DNA of 64,000 nucleotides from Tragulus kanchil (GCA_022376925.1 JAIOJX010000004.1:120553123-120617122); one strand, 5' to 3'; counted from the first letter of the stretch, positions 50,417 through 62,758 are shown. Made by a program: numbers and translations. The notes: generated by a model from the sequence alone, not told the origin.

Positions 50417-51280
50417 CTGACCTTTTCCAGTCTTGAGGCCACTGCTGAGTTTTCCAAATTTTCTGGCATATTGAGTGTAGCAGTTTAGAAGCATCATATT
50501 TTCATATTTGAAATAGCTTAGCTGGAATTCCATCACGCCCACTAGCTTTGTTCACAGTAATGCTTCCTAGGGTCCACTTGACTTCACACACTAAGATGTC
50601 TGGCTCTAGGTGACTGATCACACCGTCATGGTCATTTGGCTTATTAAAATCTTTTTATGTATAGTTCTTTTGTGTATTCTTTCCATCTCTTCTTAATCTC
50701 TTCTGCTTCTGTTAGTTGCATACCATACCGTTTCTGTTCTTTATTGTGACTATATTTGTATGAAATATTTCCTTGGTATCTCTGGTTTTCTTGTAGAGAT
50801 CTCTAGTCTCTCCTATTCAGTTGTTCCCTCTATTTCTTGACATTGTTCACTTAAGAAGTCTTTCTTATCTCTCCTTGGTATTCTTTGGAAGCATGCATTC
50901 AGATAAATATATCTTCCTTTTTCTCCTTTGCCTTTCGCATCTCCTCTCAGCTATTCAGAAGGCCTCCTCAGACAGACATTTTTCCTTTTTTCTGCAGGGG
51001 GAGGGCCACTTCTATTGGTGTTTCATTCATTTATTTTCATCTGTCTTTGTTCTTTGGCCTGTGTGGGCCTCCCAACACAGTGGCCCTCTCATCGCAGAGC
51101 ACTGGCTCTTGGCGCATGCACTCCAGAGCTCTGGCTCGGTAGTTGGACACATCGGTCCACCAGGCCAGGGATCAAACCGACACCCCTTGCACTGCAAGGC
51201 GGTGTCCTTACCCACTAGACCACCAGGGAAGCCCCCACCATTTTTCCTTTTTTGCATTTCTTTTTCTTGGGGATAGTTTG
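50417..51280 (-). mobile_element. BovB segment with nested SINE (D19 second copy)
   Basis: Repeats 49336-50195; the nested SINE is at about 50992-51240. This copy has the expected CCACCAGGGAAGCC SINE head, which is corrupted in copy 1. Confidence 0.88.
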
Positions 51281-51492
51281 TAGAATATATCTCATGAATA
51301 TACTCTTGTTTGTTTTGTTTCTTACTAAAAAATTATTGAGAAGATGTTAAGAGATACTGGCTGAGGAGTTTTGTTGAGTGAACACAGCTCATTAGATAAC
51401 TTCTGAAAGGACTTTGCTAGTGTAAATATATCTTTATCCCTTAGTTTTTCCATTGGCTATTGAAACTCATTTTGTAGAACATGTTGCATTTT

Positions 51493-52299
51493 CATTTACT
51501 GATTCAGTTCAGCCAACATTAAGCACCTACCAGATGCCATGGAGATACTAAGGCTACAAGGTCTTTCTTATGTATCACTGGATTATTTCCCATGAGACAT
51601 AATCATTATATATAAAAACATATACATTTGAAAGCAACACAGCAATAAAAACATTTCTTATCAATTTGACATTATTTAGCAATCATGTTATATGATTGCT
51701 ATTATATAAGTTATAACTCGCACTATAGTGACACAGAAATTTAATTTTAGGATACTGTTGAAAATACTTTCATTCCTTTTTTTAGAATAGGGAAGCTGAC
51801 AAATTCCACAGAATGATAACACACTTTACAGTTAAATATTGACCAATAGAGATTTTTCTTTGTACACACACCAAAGGTAATGCATACACAAACGTGCACA
51901 CAAGCCTGAAGAGTTCACAATATTATTTTTTTATTTTTAATCACATTTATTCTTTTCCTTCTAATCTCACAAGTAATGAATGTTCACTGCAGACAACTAG
52001 AATTAGATAAAAGCATGAAGTAAAAATGAACAATCACCTAGAATCCCCATCCTCCAGAAATAACCACCTTTAACATGTCGATGCATTTCCTCCCTGTGTC
52101 TACATATTTTTAATAAAGTACATAGTAATAATATGTTTAAGTACAATAGTACTAATGCATAGTATAATAATAATAATAATAATAAATTGAAGTACAACTA
52201 GTATATAACACTGTTATTTCTGTACGTGCACAACTCTTTTAACCTTTCTACTAGATTTATATTTGTTGATCTACTACCTTTCCTATATATTTTCCTTTA
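51493..52299. other. Intronic sequence with probable old LINE remnant
   Basis: AATCCCCATCCTCCAGAAAT followed by AACCACCTTTAACATGTCG resembles an old mammalian interspersed repeat, family uncertain. An (AAT)n tract is at 52164-52186. Confidence 0.45.
52164..52186. repeat. (AAT)n microsatellite
   Basis: About seven ATA/AAT units. Confidence 0.9.
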
Positions 52300-53740
52300 G
52301 CACTGAGATTTTTTCTTTCATAACTTTCATGTTTATCCTTCTGTCCTTTTCATTTTGATTAGAGAATTCCCTTCAACATTTCTTATAACACTTGTTTGTG
52401 CTGCTGAACTTTTTCAGCTTTTTCTTGTCTGTGGAAATCCCCCAATTTGAATATGATAGCCTTGCTGGGTAGAGTATTTTTGGTTGTAGGTTTCTTCCTT
52501 TCATCACTTTAACTATATTGTTCTACTCTCTTCTGCCTTGGAAAGTTTTGCTGAAAACTCAGCTGATGATCTTATGGAAGTTCCCGTGTCTGTAACTAGT
52601 GACTTTTAACTTGCTGCTTTCTTTATCTTTATTTTTTCCCATTTTAATTATAATGTCTCTCCATGTGTTGCCCCTTGAGTTGATCCTTCTTGAAATTCTC
52701 TATGATTGCTAGACCTGGGTGTCTGTTTCCTTTCCCAGGTTAGGCAATTTTTCAGCTATAATTTCTTCAAATGTGTTCTCTTCCCCCTTTTCCTCTCTCT
52801 TTTCCTTCTGGGACTCCAATAATCCAAATGTTACTGTGCTTAATGATATCCCAGAGGTCTCTTAAACTATCTTTTTTTTTTTTTTAATCTTTTTTTCTGT
52901 TCAGGTTGGGTGGTTTTTACTACTCTACTTTCCACTTTGCTGATCCAGGTCTCTGTATCATCTAATATACTTTCAACTGATGTTACTGTAAAGTCTGCTG
53001 GCTGTTGGTGAGCAGGGTTAGGGCCCAGTATGGCTGGCCATATGGCCCAGCGAGTCCCAGGGCTAGTGCTGGCCCATTAGTGGATGGGGCTAGGTTCCAG
53101 TGTTAATAAGGTAGATGAAGGATTCCAAAATAGTTCTTGCCAGTTCGAGTGTCCTTAGGGTATAATGAGCTCTCAAAAATGGATGCCACCAGTATCTATG
53201 TCCTCACCATATGTTCCAGTTGACTTCTGTCAATCTGGGAGGCTGTGAAAGATCAGCAAGTACATTTGACCTAGGCTTCTTCAAATTATTGCTTTTGCAC
53301 TCAGTGCTGGAGGGTGTGAGGTTTTGCATACACTCTTCAAGAATGGAGCCTATTTCCCACATCCCCCCAGCTCTCCAGAATGCAAGCTCCATTGGACTTA
53401 AAGCTAGACTTTCTGGGGGTCTATTTCAGGACCCACAAGCTAGGGAGCCCAACGTGGGGTTCAGGGCCCTCTCTCTGTAAGAGGAATCTCTGCCATGTGA
53501 TTAGATTGTGTATGGGTCACCCACGCAGGGTTTTGGGTTTAACTGTACAGTGTGTCTGCCTTTTCTACCCATCTCGGTGTCATTCCTTCTTTATATCTTT
53601 AGTTGTAGAGAATCTTTTCTGCTAGTCTTCAGGTAGTCTTCATCAGTAATTGCTCTGTAAACAGTTGTAATTTTGTTGTGCGTAAAGGTGGAAGTGAGCT
53701 CAGTGACTTCTTCCTTTGCCACCTTGACCACACCTCAAGA
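52300..53740 (-). mobile_element. Old L1 LINE, 5' UTR region (antisense to HCN1)
   Basis: The plus-strand text CTTGCTGGGTAGAGTATTTT, CTTCTGGGACTCCAATAATC and TTGTAATTTTGTTGTGCGTA matches my memory of the reverse complement of old L1 5' regions. The minus strand begins near 53740 with GGTGGCAAAGGAAGAAGTCA and GAGCTCACTTCC, like an L1 5' start. ORFs of 81-89 codons here are not genes. Subfamily not assigned. Confidence 0.6.
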
Positions 53741-54545
53741 TTGTTTACTAAATCTGAGATGTTTACCAGTATGAACAATAACAACATAATTGGCAGCTTA
53801 GGTGGCAATTCCTAAAATCCTCTCAATTGCCAGATGGGTTCAAATGCATATCTTTAGTATTCCCACAGTGCCTGTGTTCTATATTATTAGTCTTACCAGA
53901 TTGAGTTGAGATGAATTCTTCACTAAAATGATTTCTTTTCTTTTTGCCACCAGCATATAATTAATACAAAAGAAGATACTATGTTTGATTCATGTTACCA
54001 GCTATAACGTCAAAGACCTAATGCCTATCACATAATTTACTTATGATATTTATCAATATGAACTGAAATACTTTAAGTAAGTTCAGAGGAGTGTGAATGT
54101 AGGCCCTTTGCAATATTTATTTTGCTATATTCCCTTGTGTTGGGAGACTATTTCAGAAATACTTCTCCCACTCCTTTTTTGCAAATAGGTTATTTTGAAG
54201 TGAAGTTTATTCAATTATTTCAAATTTTATTTAAAGAAGTAAAATCTATAGGACTTTAATAAATAAATTTTGGAAAATGAAAATAAAAATCACAACTTCT
54301 ATCAATGATTTAGCTACTTCTATCAATGATCAGCAAATGTTTGCTTACCATATAGTGGGTATCAAAATTTGAACAAAGGGTTTTCCTTGGAAAGTATGTA
54401 AATGAAAATTCTCCCTGTAATTTGGAATATAAATTTTATACTCGCCGTATTTGTAATATTTGAACTATTCTTGTAATGCACAGATATAAACCTGTGATCC
54501 AGTTTTGCTTGATGATATGACTTTCTAAGCCAATGACTTGGGCCT
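53741..54545. other. Intronic sequence, nothing recognised
   Basis: Single-copy AT-rich intron with no recognised element. Confidence 0.5.
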
Positions 54546-54736
54546 CACTTCCCTGGTGGTTCAGATGGTAAAGAATCTGCCTGCAGTGTAGGAGACCCAG
54601 TTTGATCCTTGGGTTGGGAAGATCCCCTCAACCCACTCCAGTATTCTTGCCTGGAGAATTCCATGGACAGAGGAGCCTTGGTGAGCTATAGTTCATGGGA
54701 TTGCAAAGAAGCAGACACAACTAACACTAACATTTT
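54546..54736 (+). mobile_element. Bov-tA-type SINE
   Basis: ACTTCCCTGGTGGTTCAGAT, GATCCTTGGGTTGGGAAGAT, GATTGCAAAGAAGCAGACAC. A short internal deletion removes the usual GGAGAAGG segment before CAACCCACTCC. Confidence 0.88.
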
Positions 54737-54939
54737 GAACACTTGGTTTCTGTCTACCATCTCTTTTCACCTTCCAGAATTCATACAAACTTTTATCTGA
54801 GCATATTCTCTTACTGTTTCCAACAACATTTTATATTTTTTTTTTATACAACTTTTTGTTGTTTGGGAGGAACTGAGAGCTGGGGGGGAGATAAATTTGT
54901 TTCAGCCTTCCTCAATTGTTTTTTTTAAAAAAAGAATAT

Positions 54940-55216
54940 ATTTTTTTAAATTTTTGACCTCATTTATTGGTGTTGTTTATTTATTTATTTCCATCTATCT
55001 TTATTCTTTGGCCTGTGTGGGCCTCCCATTGCAGTGGCCTCTGTCACTGCAGAGCACCAGCTCTGGGTGCATGCGCTCCAGAGCGCTGGCTCCTAAATGG
55101 ACATGCCAGTGCTGCCACTCTGTGGCACGTAGGATCTTCCTTGGCCAGGAATCGAACTAATGTCCCTTGCAGTGCAAGGCAGACTCTTTACCCACTGGTC
55201 CACCTAAAAAAAAAAA
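54940..55216 (-). mobile_element. CHR/SINE2-type tRNA-Glu SINE
   Basis: Ends about 190 bases upstream of HCN1 exon 7. Flanked by AAAAAAAGAATAT at 54927-54939 and 55217-55229, a likely target-site duplication. The tRNA-like head is partly replaced by an A-run. Confidence 0.85.
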
Positions 55217-55380
55217 AAAAAAAGAATATTTTAAGCTTAAGTATTATCAATGAGTAATTTTAATTATGAGAAAGGATTTCCTGATAAAATAAAAAATGTT
55301 GCTAATCATTGGTTTCTCAGACCATGAGCTTTTTTCTTAAGCTAGATCTTAATGGCCTTTTAAAAAAAGTCCCAAATGAA

Positions 55381-55402
55381 TCTTTCTGCTTTGTTCTTAT
55401 AG
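55381..55402 (+). promoter_or_regulatory. HCN1: 3' splice site of HCN1 intron 6
   Basis: A pyrimidine-rich tract (TCTTTCTGCTTTGTTCTTAT) is followed by AG at 55401-55402. Splicing here leaves AG as the first exon bases, which complete a Glu codon with a G from the preceding exon and give the conserved GEICLL motif. Confidence 0.9.
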
Positions 55403-55567
55403 AGATTTGCCTGCTGACCAAGGGACGGCGCACTGCTAGTGTTCGAGCCGATACATATTGTCGTCTTTATTCACTTTCTGTGGACAATTTCAATGAGGTC
55501 CTGGAGGAATATCCAATGATGAGAAGAGCCTTTGAGACGGTTGCCATTGACCGATTAGATCGAATAG
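55403..55567 (+). CDS. HCN1: HCN1 exon 7: C-terminal part of the cyclic-nucleotide-binding domain
   Basis: This 165-base exon begins with the last two bases of a Glu codon and ends with the first base of a Gly codon. It reads [16 protein letters not shown], then [14 protein letters not shown], then a helix ending in AIDRLDRI. The first part is the phosphate-binding cassette of the HCN cyclic-nucleotide-binding domain, where the Glu and the Arg-Thr pair contact cAMP in known HCN structures. The last part is the C-helix that closes over the nucleotide. HCN1 is a plasma-membrane Na+/K+ pacemaker channel carrying Ih in neurons and photoreceptors; cAMP binding here relieves inhibition of opening. 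The acceptor is a pyrimidine tract ending in TTATAG and the donor is GTACTC. No stop or frameshift is seen. This exon is not in a duplicated block. The splice phase joins exactly to exon 8. The domain is shared by HCN1-4; assignment to HCN1 rests on exon 8. Confidence 0.97.
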
Positions 55568-55573
55568 GTACTC
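55568..55573 (+). promoter_or_regulatory. HCN1: 5' splice site of HCN1 intron 7
   Basis: The exon ends CGAATAG and the intron starts GTACTC. The GT is canonical, but the +3 to +6 bases match the GTRAGT consensus poorly. The phase (one base of a Gly codon left over) agrees with the two-base start of exon 8. Confidence 0.88.
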
Positions 55574-56269
55574 TGTTTAATTTTATTCTTTACTCACAAC
55601 TCATTTTTAATCTAGTGGGCCCATATATATTTGCAGTCATAAGTCCCAAATACTACTATACAGATTGCTTATTAACTAGCATAGAAATAGCATTTAGCTT
55701 TAGGCATGTTTCTAGAATGATCTGAGGCACTAACCTTCTCTTCTAAGTATTCTAGGTTTGTTTATTCATCTCTGTTTTTACTAGCTCCACAGTCTGATTT
55801 CCTCAGTGATGCCAAAAGGTAAAAAACAATGATTAAAAATTCTAGACGGCATTAAAATAGAACTAAAAACACAATAGTATGAGTCTATATTACAAACTAA
55901 AGTTTCTCATTTTTTTAAATTTTTTTAAGGATCAGTTTTATATTTATTTTTACATAAATTGAAAACCTGTGCATTTTAATTGTCATAGTAGAAACTTCTT
56001 GAAATGTTTGTAATACAGACTCAAGCAGAAAAAGCCCTAATAGAAATGCCCACATAGGTGCTTTACTTTGCAAATATCAACTTATTTTAAAATCTTTTCT
56101 GCTCTCAAATAAAAGTATTGATATGTAAGTTAGGCCTTACTAGTTATACTAGTTAAACATTTGAATAACTGCCATAGTAAAATTAGATCAGATTGGCTTG
56201 CTATTAACTTCCCAAGATATGCTAGAACATTCTGATGTCAGACGGTGGTATGCATTCATTTTCTACAAC
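55574..56269. other. Intron 7 start, nothing recognised
   Basis: Single-copy AT-rich intron; no element seen. Confidence 0.5.
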
Positions 56270-56590
56270 CAGATCCTCCTCCTCACCCTATCCACCTCTG
56301 CTCCCTTTTCCAGCTTAACTCTACTAGCCTTCATTTTTCCGTTTAGATATAATTTTCTTGTAGAAACCTGTGACATGTCACCCCCACTTAATAGTCTGAG
56401 CACCCTGGATATGTTCTCCCATACCCCTGGGAAGTTCCTTCATCACAACACTGCTTTTATTATTTAAACTGCTCTAGAGATGCTAAGCTTTATGAATGTA
56501 GAGATCATGTCTAATTCACTATTACAGTACCTAATACACAGTGAATATTGTTGAAGAGAGTTAGGGAGGGATGAAGGAATCAATGAATTC
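56270..56590 (+). mobile_element. L2-like LINE 3' end
   Basis: TTTATGAATGTAGAGATCAT, GTCTAATTCACTATTACAGT, ACCTAATACACAGTGAATAT and a final GAAGGAATCAATGAATTC follow the L2 3' UTR pattern. The part from 56357 recurs at 57433-57666. Confidence 0.5.
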
Positions 56591-56824
56591 AAAGGAGATG
56601 GGGTTGGGATCACGGGAAAGTAAGCAAAGAGATACTTCAACTGCTTCACTCTTCTTAAAGGTAAGGACTTTTGATTGACATTATGGGTTGTGTTAGCTTT
56701 TATTCTGCACTTTATATCTTTCTTTTCCTCTCTATTAGTAGGACAGTAGACTACATCAGGGTCTGAAATTTGGTTAGGAGAAGTAAAGGTAGTATTTGTA
56801 AATTACCATTAGTTAGGCACAACA

Positions 56825-57035
56825 AGGCTTCCCAGGTGGTGCAATGATAGAGAAACTGCCTGCCAATGCAGGAAAAACAGGAAATGTGGTTCGATCCAGG
56901 AAGATACCCAGGAGGAGGAAATGGCAACCCCCTCCAGTGTTCTTGCTGGGAAAATCCCTTGGACAGAGGAGCCAGGAGGGCTACAGTTCATGGGGTTGCA
57001 AAGAGCCAGACATGACTGAATACACATACATTAGA
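56825..57035 (+). mobile_element. Bov-tA-type SINE
   Basis: AGGCTTCCCAGGTGGTGCAA, GTGGTTCGATCCAGGAAGAT, GTTGCAAAGAGCCAGACATG. Copies: 57901-58111, and a 3' fragment at 59220-59274. Confidence 0.9.
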
Positions 57036-57064
57036 CACAATACACATTATAAAAATCATAATTG

Positions 57065-57336
57065 CGGGCTTCCCTGGTGGTCCAGTGGGTAAGGACATCG
57101 CCTTGCAGTGCAAGGGGTGCTGGTTCAATCCCTGGCCTGGGAAGATCCCGCGTGCCATGGAGCAGATGGACCAGTGTGTGCAACTACCTAGCTGGAGCTC
57201 TGGGGCGCCTGCACTGGGAGCCGGTGCTCTGCAGCGACAGAGGTCACTGCAATGGAAGGCCCACACAGGCCAAAGCACAACAACAACAAAAAAAGGTAAA
57301 TGAATGAAAGATCAATAGAAGTGGCCAAAAAAAAAG
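57065..57336 (+). mobile_element. CHR/SINE2-type tRNA-Glu SINE (first of three copies)
   Basis: GGGCTTCCCTGGTGGTCCAG to an A-rich tail. Flanked by AAATCATAATTGC and AAATCATATTGC, an imperfect target-site duplication. The three apparent copies come from D20 and D21, not from three insertions. Confidence 0.92.
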
Positions 57337-57900
57337 AAATCATATTGCTAACTTAGAGCTGTAACCGGATGGAGTGTCCAGAAGATAATGCCCATGTAAG
57401 AGGTGAGTATACCTGAAAGCATCTTTACTTAACTTGTAGAAACCTGTGACATGTCACCCCCACTTAATAGTCTGAGCACCCTGGATATGTTCTCCCATAC
57501 CCCTGGGAAGTTCCTTCATCACAACACTGCTTTTATTATTTAAACTGCTCTAGAGATGCTAAGCTTTATGAATGTAGAGATCATGTCTAATTCACTATTA
57601 CAGTACCTAATACACAGTGAATATTGTTGAAGAGAGTTAGGGAGGGATGAAGGAATCAATGAATTCAAAGGAGATGGGGTTGGGATCACGGGAAAGTAAG
57701 CAAAGAGATACTTCAACTGCTTCACTCTTCTTAAAGGTAAGGACTTTTGATTGACATTATGGGTTGTGTTAGCTTTTATTCTGCACTTTATATCTTTCTT
57801 TTCCTCTCTATTAGTAGGACAGTAGACTACATCAGGGTCTGAAATTTGGTTAGGAGAAGTAAAGGTAGTATTTGTAAATTACCATTAGTTAGGCACAACA

Positions 57901-58416
57901 AGGCTTCCCAGGTGGTGCAATGATAGAGAAACTGCCTGCCAATGCAGGAAAAACAGGAAATGTGGTTCGATCCAGGAAGATACCCAGGAGGAGGAAATGG
58001 CAACCCCCTCCAGTGTTCTTGCTGGGAAAATCCCTTGGACAGAGGAGCCAGGAGGGCTACAGTTCATGGGGTTGCAAAGAGCCAGACATGACTGAATACA
58101 CATACATTAGACACAATACACATTATAAAAATCATAATTGCGGGCTTCCCTGGTGGTCCAGTGGGTAAGGACATCGCCTTGCAGTGCAAGGGGTGCTGGT
58201 TCAATCCCTGGCCTGGGAAGATCCCGCGTGCCATGGAGCAGATGGACCAGTGTGTGCAACTACCTAGCTGGAGCTCTGGGGCGCCTGCACTGGGAGCCGG
58301 TGCTCTGCAGCGACAGAGGTCACTGCAATGGAAGGCCCACACAGGCCAAAGCACAACAACAACAAAAAAAGGTAAATGAATGAAAGATCAATAGAAGTGG
58401 CCAAAAAAAAAAAAAG
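57901..58416 (+). mobile_element. Bov-tA + CHR/SINE2 pair (D20 second copy)
   Basis: Repeats 56825-57336 at offset 1076. The A-run is four bases longer. Confidence 0.9.
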
Positions 58417-60375
58417 AAATCATATTGCTAACTTAGAGCTGTAACCGGATGGAGTGTCCAGAAGATAATGCCCATGTAAGAGGTGAGTATACCTGAAAGC
58501 ATCTTTACTTAACTTGAAAATAACTTCCCTCTCTGTGGCATGTGAGTGTTCATGGTACAGCCAGAGACTAAATTCTGAGCATATGAGCATAAGCCAATCA
58601 GGCATATTTCAAAAAGCATAAAAATGAAGATATTTCAATAAAGAATTTCTGTTACTTGATAGAGCATCACTATTATCAATCTTACTACAGTTAATTTTTT
58701 ATAAGATAAATTTGCATGAAATGTTTTACAATCCATAATACAGGCAATAAAATTGCTAGTGAGCACTGGTATTTGCATTTTTAATCGTCACAAAATTCCA
58801 ACAGTGCATTAAAGTTACAGTATTTTTCCACAAGGCCCCAGATACTTATATTATGAAATACTGACTGTTCACATGATCACAAAAATTATCCTTCTCAGTT
58901 TTGGAGTCATTGCTTATAAATGCATATACATAGTTAAAGGAAATATGCTAAGTAATAATTTATATTTTCTACTAATGTAGAAGTCTTTGTTCATTGGGAA
59001 ATTAGGACAGATATATAGAGAAGTAACTGTTCATATTGGCAGTCATTTAAAATGAGTGCCTTTCCCAGCATCCAAGTAAATTATAATACACATTTCCATT
59101 CAAAAGTATTCTTTGTTAGTCTAGATGTGATACTATATTTAGTGATATGACAAATTTACTTACTTTTCCATTAACATATTTACCAGGATATATTTTATTA
59201 ATTCTGTCACTTCGAGGGCCTACAGTTCATGGGGTTGCAAAGAGCCAGACATGACTGAATACACATACATTAGACACAATACACATTATAAAAATCATAA
59301 TTGCGGGCTTCCCTGGTGGTCCAGTGGGTAAGGACATCGCCTTGCAGTGCAAGGGGTGCTGGTTCAATCCCTGGCCTGGGAAGATCCCGCGTGCCATGGA
59401 GCAGATGGACCAGTGTGTGCAACTACCTAGCTGGAGCTCTGGGGCGCCTGCACTGGGAGCCGGTGCTCTGCAGCGACAGAGGTCACTGCAATGGAAGGCC
59501 CACACAGGCCAAAGCACAACAACAACAAAAAAAGGTAAATGAATGAAAGATCAATAGAAGTGGCCAAAAAAAAAAAAAGAAATCATATTGCTAACTTAGA
59601 GCTGTAACCGGATGGAGTGTCCAGAAGATAATGCCCATGTAAGAGGTGAGTATACCTGAAAGCATCTTTACTTAACTTGAAAATAACTTCCCTCTCTGTG
59701 GCATGTGAGTGTTCATGGTACAGCCAGAGACTAAATTCTGAGCATATGAGCATAAGCCAATCAGGCATATTTCAAAAAGCATAAAAATGAAGATATTTCA
59801 ATAAAGAATTTCTGTTACTTGATAGAGCATCACTATTATCAATCTTACTACAGTTAATTTTTTATAAGATAAATTTGCATGAAATGTTTTACAATCCATA
59901 ATACAGGCAATAAAATTGCTAGTGAGCACTGGTATTTGCATTTTTAATCGTCACAAAATTCCAACAGTGCATTAAAGTTACAGTATTTTTCCACAAGGCC
60001 CCAGATACTTATATTATGAAATACTGACTGTTCACATGATCACAAAAATTATCCTTCTCAGTTTTGGAGTCATTGCTTATAAATGCATATACATAGTTAA
60101 AGGAAATATGCTAAGTAATAATTTATATTTTCTACTAATGTAGAAGTCTTTGTTCATTGGGAAATTAGGACAGATATATAGAGAAGTAACTGTTCATATT
60201 GGCAGTCATTTAAAATGAGTGCCTTTCCCAGCATCCAAGTAAATTATAATACACATTTCCATTCAAAAGTATTCTTTGTTAGTCTAGATGTGATACTATA
60301 TTTAGTGATATGACAAATTTACTTACTTTTCCATTAACATATTTACCAGGATATATTTTATTAATTCTGTCACTT
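58057..60375 (+). repeat. Tandem duplication D21 (junction 59220)
   Basis: Positions 58057-59219 recur at 59220-60375, offset 1163. Its first part also occurs at 56981, so the SINE in it appears three times. Confidence 0.97.
59220..59579 (+). mobile_element. Bov-tA 3' fragment + CHR/SINE2 SINE (D21 second copy)
   Basis: Third appearance, starting abruptly inside the Bov-tA at CTACAGTTCATGGGG. Confidence 0.9.
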
Positions 60376-60489
60376 AAAAATCACTATTTTTCCACTTTTT
60401 CATCAACCTACAATTAATACTAATTGTTATTTTTCCAGAGAATGTTTTCTTAATGCAAACCAAAGACAATAGCAAAGAGACACAGTGAT

Positions 60490-60595
60490 TATTGAGGTTC
60501 TAGAGGGAGCTGAGTGCTTGCCATACATTAATGCCCCTAGATCCTCACAACAACATTTCAGAATAGGAAAGATGATGAAAAAGTTGTCAATCTGG
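60490..60595. mobile_element. MIR-like fragment
   Basis: GAGTGCTTGCCATACATTAA and CTAGATCCTCACAACAACAT resemble the MIR 5' region. Old and diverged. Confidence 0.45.
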
Positions 60596-60760
60596 CTGCA
60601 CATAAGAATCCCCTGGTGTAATATGATTCGTCCCGTTATTCTCATTTAGTTGTTACGGTGCAGATGGAAATCAGTAACTCTTAAAGCTCCAGCCGTGAGG
60701 TAAACATGCAGGTGGAGTAGCAAATCACTGAGATAGGGCACTGGTCAAAAGCAAAGGTTT
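60596..60760. mobile_element. Possible MER5-like DNA transposon remnant
   Basis: CTGGCTGCACATAAGAATCC and CCCTGGTGTAAT recall MER5-type elements. Family uncertain. Confidence 0.3.
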
Positions 60761-60934
60761 TTCATTCTCAGACCTACATGTGACAGTCCCCAGAGCATCA
60801 GAGTGAAAGGCAGCATCTGGTGCAGCAAGTGGCTGAGGCCCAGGAGACTTCATTTCCAGCCAATACACACATGATGCAGAAGCTGCTGCTTCCTAGTCTG
60901 TAGTCAGTCTGTGATCACATCTACTGGTTTCCTT

Positions 60935-61200
60935 TCCCGACTTGGTCACTTATTAACCATATCTCCTTGGGCATTTCTGTTAACCTTCCTATGTTCCTGT
61001 CTCCTTTTGAGGGAAGTAGAATTATGAGCACACTTACCTCAAAGAGTTGAGGATTAAATACAATCCGTCTGGTCTAAAGACAGGGAAGCCTGGCGTGCTG
61101 CAACGCATGGGATCGCAGAGAGTCAGACAGGACTTGGCAACTGGACACCAACGACAAAAGCCTTAGGTAGAGTGCCTGTCACACAGTATGCATTCCATTG
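60935..61200 (+). mobile_element. MIR split by a younger Bov-type tail insertion
   Basis: CACTTATTAACCATATCTCC, TTGAGGATTAAATACAATCC and then, after the insertion, AGAGTGCCTGTCACACAGTA follow the MIR order. The insertion is at about 61078-61157. Confidence 0.65.
61078..61157 (+). mobile_element. Bov-tA/BovB-type 3' tail fragment
   Basis: GGGAAGCCTGGCGTGCTGCA, GCATGGGATCGCAGAGAGTC, AGACAGGACTTGGCAACTGG: the shared 3' tail of ruminant SINEs and BovB, lying within the MIR. Confidence 0.8.
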
Positions 61201-61534
61201 TCCTTTCTTGAAAAATGAAGCTCAAACTGAAATCTTGACTTCAGGCCCATCCCTATCCAAAGGCCCTGTTTTCTCTCAGGGTAGCCCTCCTGCTAATCTC
61301 TCCATTGCTTCCGTAAGATAGCTTTTTATACAAGACTTTTCAGCTTGACTTGTGTAAAAGGTAAGACTCACAAGAAAGACACAGGAAGCATGAGCGTCAG
61401 GAGCCGCGTTTCTATTTGGTGTCTGAAGGTGAGTGCTTCCGTTTTAAAGCCTCTACTAGGAAAAACTGCGATCGTTCTGTCTGCAGGAGCCACTGGCGCT
61501 TGGAGTTGTCATCAGTCATTCATAGACTTTCTAA

Positions 61535-62428
<894 letters not shown>

Positions 62429-62758
62429 TCCCTGCTGATTGTCAAAGCAGAAAGAAACACTAACAAACTGAGACTATTCTCAGATCTGATTTTACTCTAT
62501 CGCCTGATAGATCCCTCTAGCCTACTATGAAGAGATATTTTAGAGAGCTCTGGCCTACATGCAAAATGTAAAATATATATATATATATATACATATGCTA
62601 TTAAATCTATATCTGAAAATCTCAAGAGAGGTTCAAAAGACTTGTTTAGCATTCAGTGTTATATGTCTTCCTTTCTTTAAATCATTAAAGGATTTCAAAT
62701 GTTGTTGTAAGATTATTTATTTTTAATCTAATTTTACTTAATTCCTTTGAAATAAAAA
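62429..62758 (+). other. HCN1: HCN1 3' UTR, start (first copy)
   Basis: Sequence after the stop is AT-rich, with a (TA)n tract at 62572-62592. It is cut short by the duplication junction. The real 3' UTR is better represented by the continuation after the second copy, from 63557 to the window end. The AATAAA-like bases near 62751 lie in a low-fidelity junction patch absent from the second copy, so they should not be read as a poly(A) signal. Confidence 0.8.
62572..62592. repeat. (TA)n in HCN1 3' UTR
   Basis: About ten TA units; recurs at 63700-63720 at the same length. Confidence 0.92.

Larger units (their letters stand above)
49336..51492 (+). repeat. Tandem duplication D19 (junction 50417)
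   Basis: Positions 49336-50416 recur at 50417-51492, offset 1081. Copy 1 shows several base errors around 50144-50205 (CACAGAAG versus CAGGGAAG, a longer C-run, GTGG versus GTAG). The first part also occurs at 48263, making three copies. Confidence 0.97.
1..55402 (+). other. HCN1: HCN1 intron 6 (partial; 5' end outside window)
   Basis: No exon-like coding segment was found upstream of the exon at 55403; in particular, the preceding part of the cyclic-nucleotide-binding domain is absent. Since HCN1 has eight coding exons and the first exon seen here matches exon 7, this stretch is inferred to be the 3' part of intron 6. It is AT-rich and filled with ruminant SINEs, BovB and L1 LINE fragments, and older MIR/L2 remnants. 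It also carries 19 of the 22 tandem duplicated blocks, so its true length is probably about 20 kb shorter than shown. Confidence 0.8.
56357..58516 (+). repeat. Tandem duplication D20 (junction 57433)
   Basis: Positions 56357-57432 recur at 57433-58516, offset 1076. The SINE poly(A) run is four bases longer in copy 2. Lies within HCN1 intron 7. Confidence 0.97.

Noticed and set aside
57065..57336. Functional tRNA gene in the SINE head
   Set aside because: The tRNA-like part belongs to a SINE with poly(A) tail and target-site duplication; no intact cloverleaf was evident.
62748..62758. AATAAA poly(A) signal of HCN1
   Set aside because: The bases occur only in the low-fidelity junction patch; the second copy has TTTGATATATG there.
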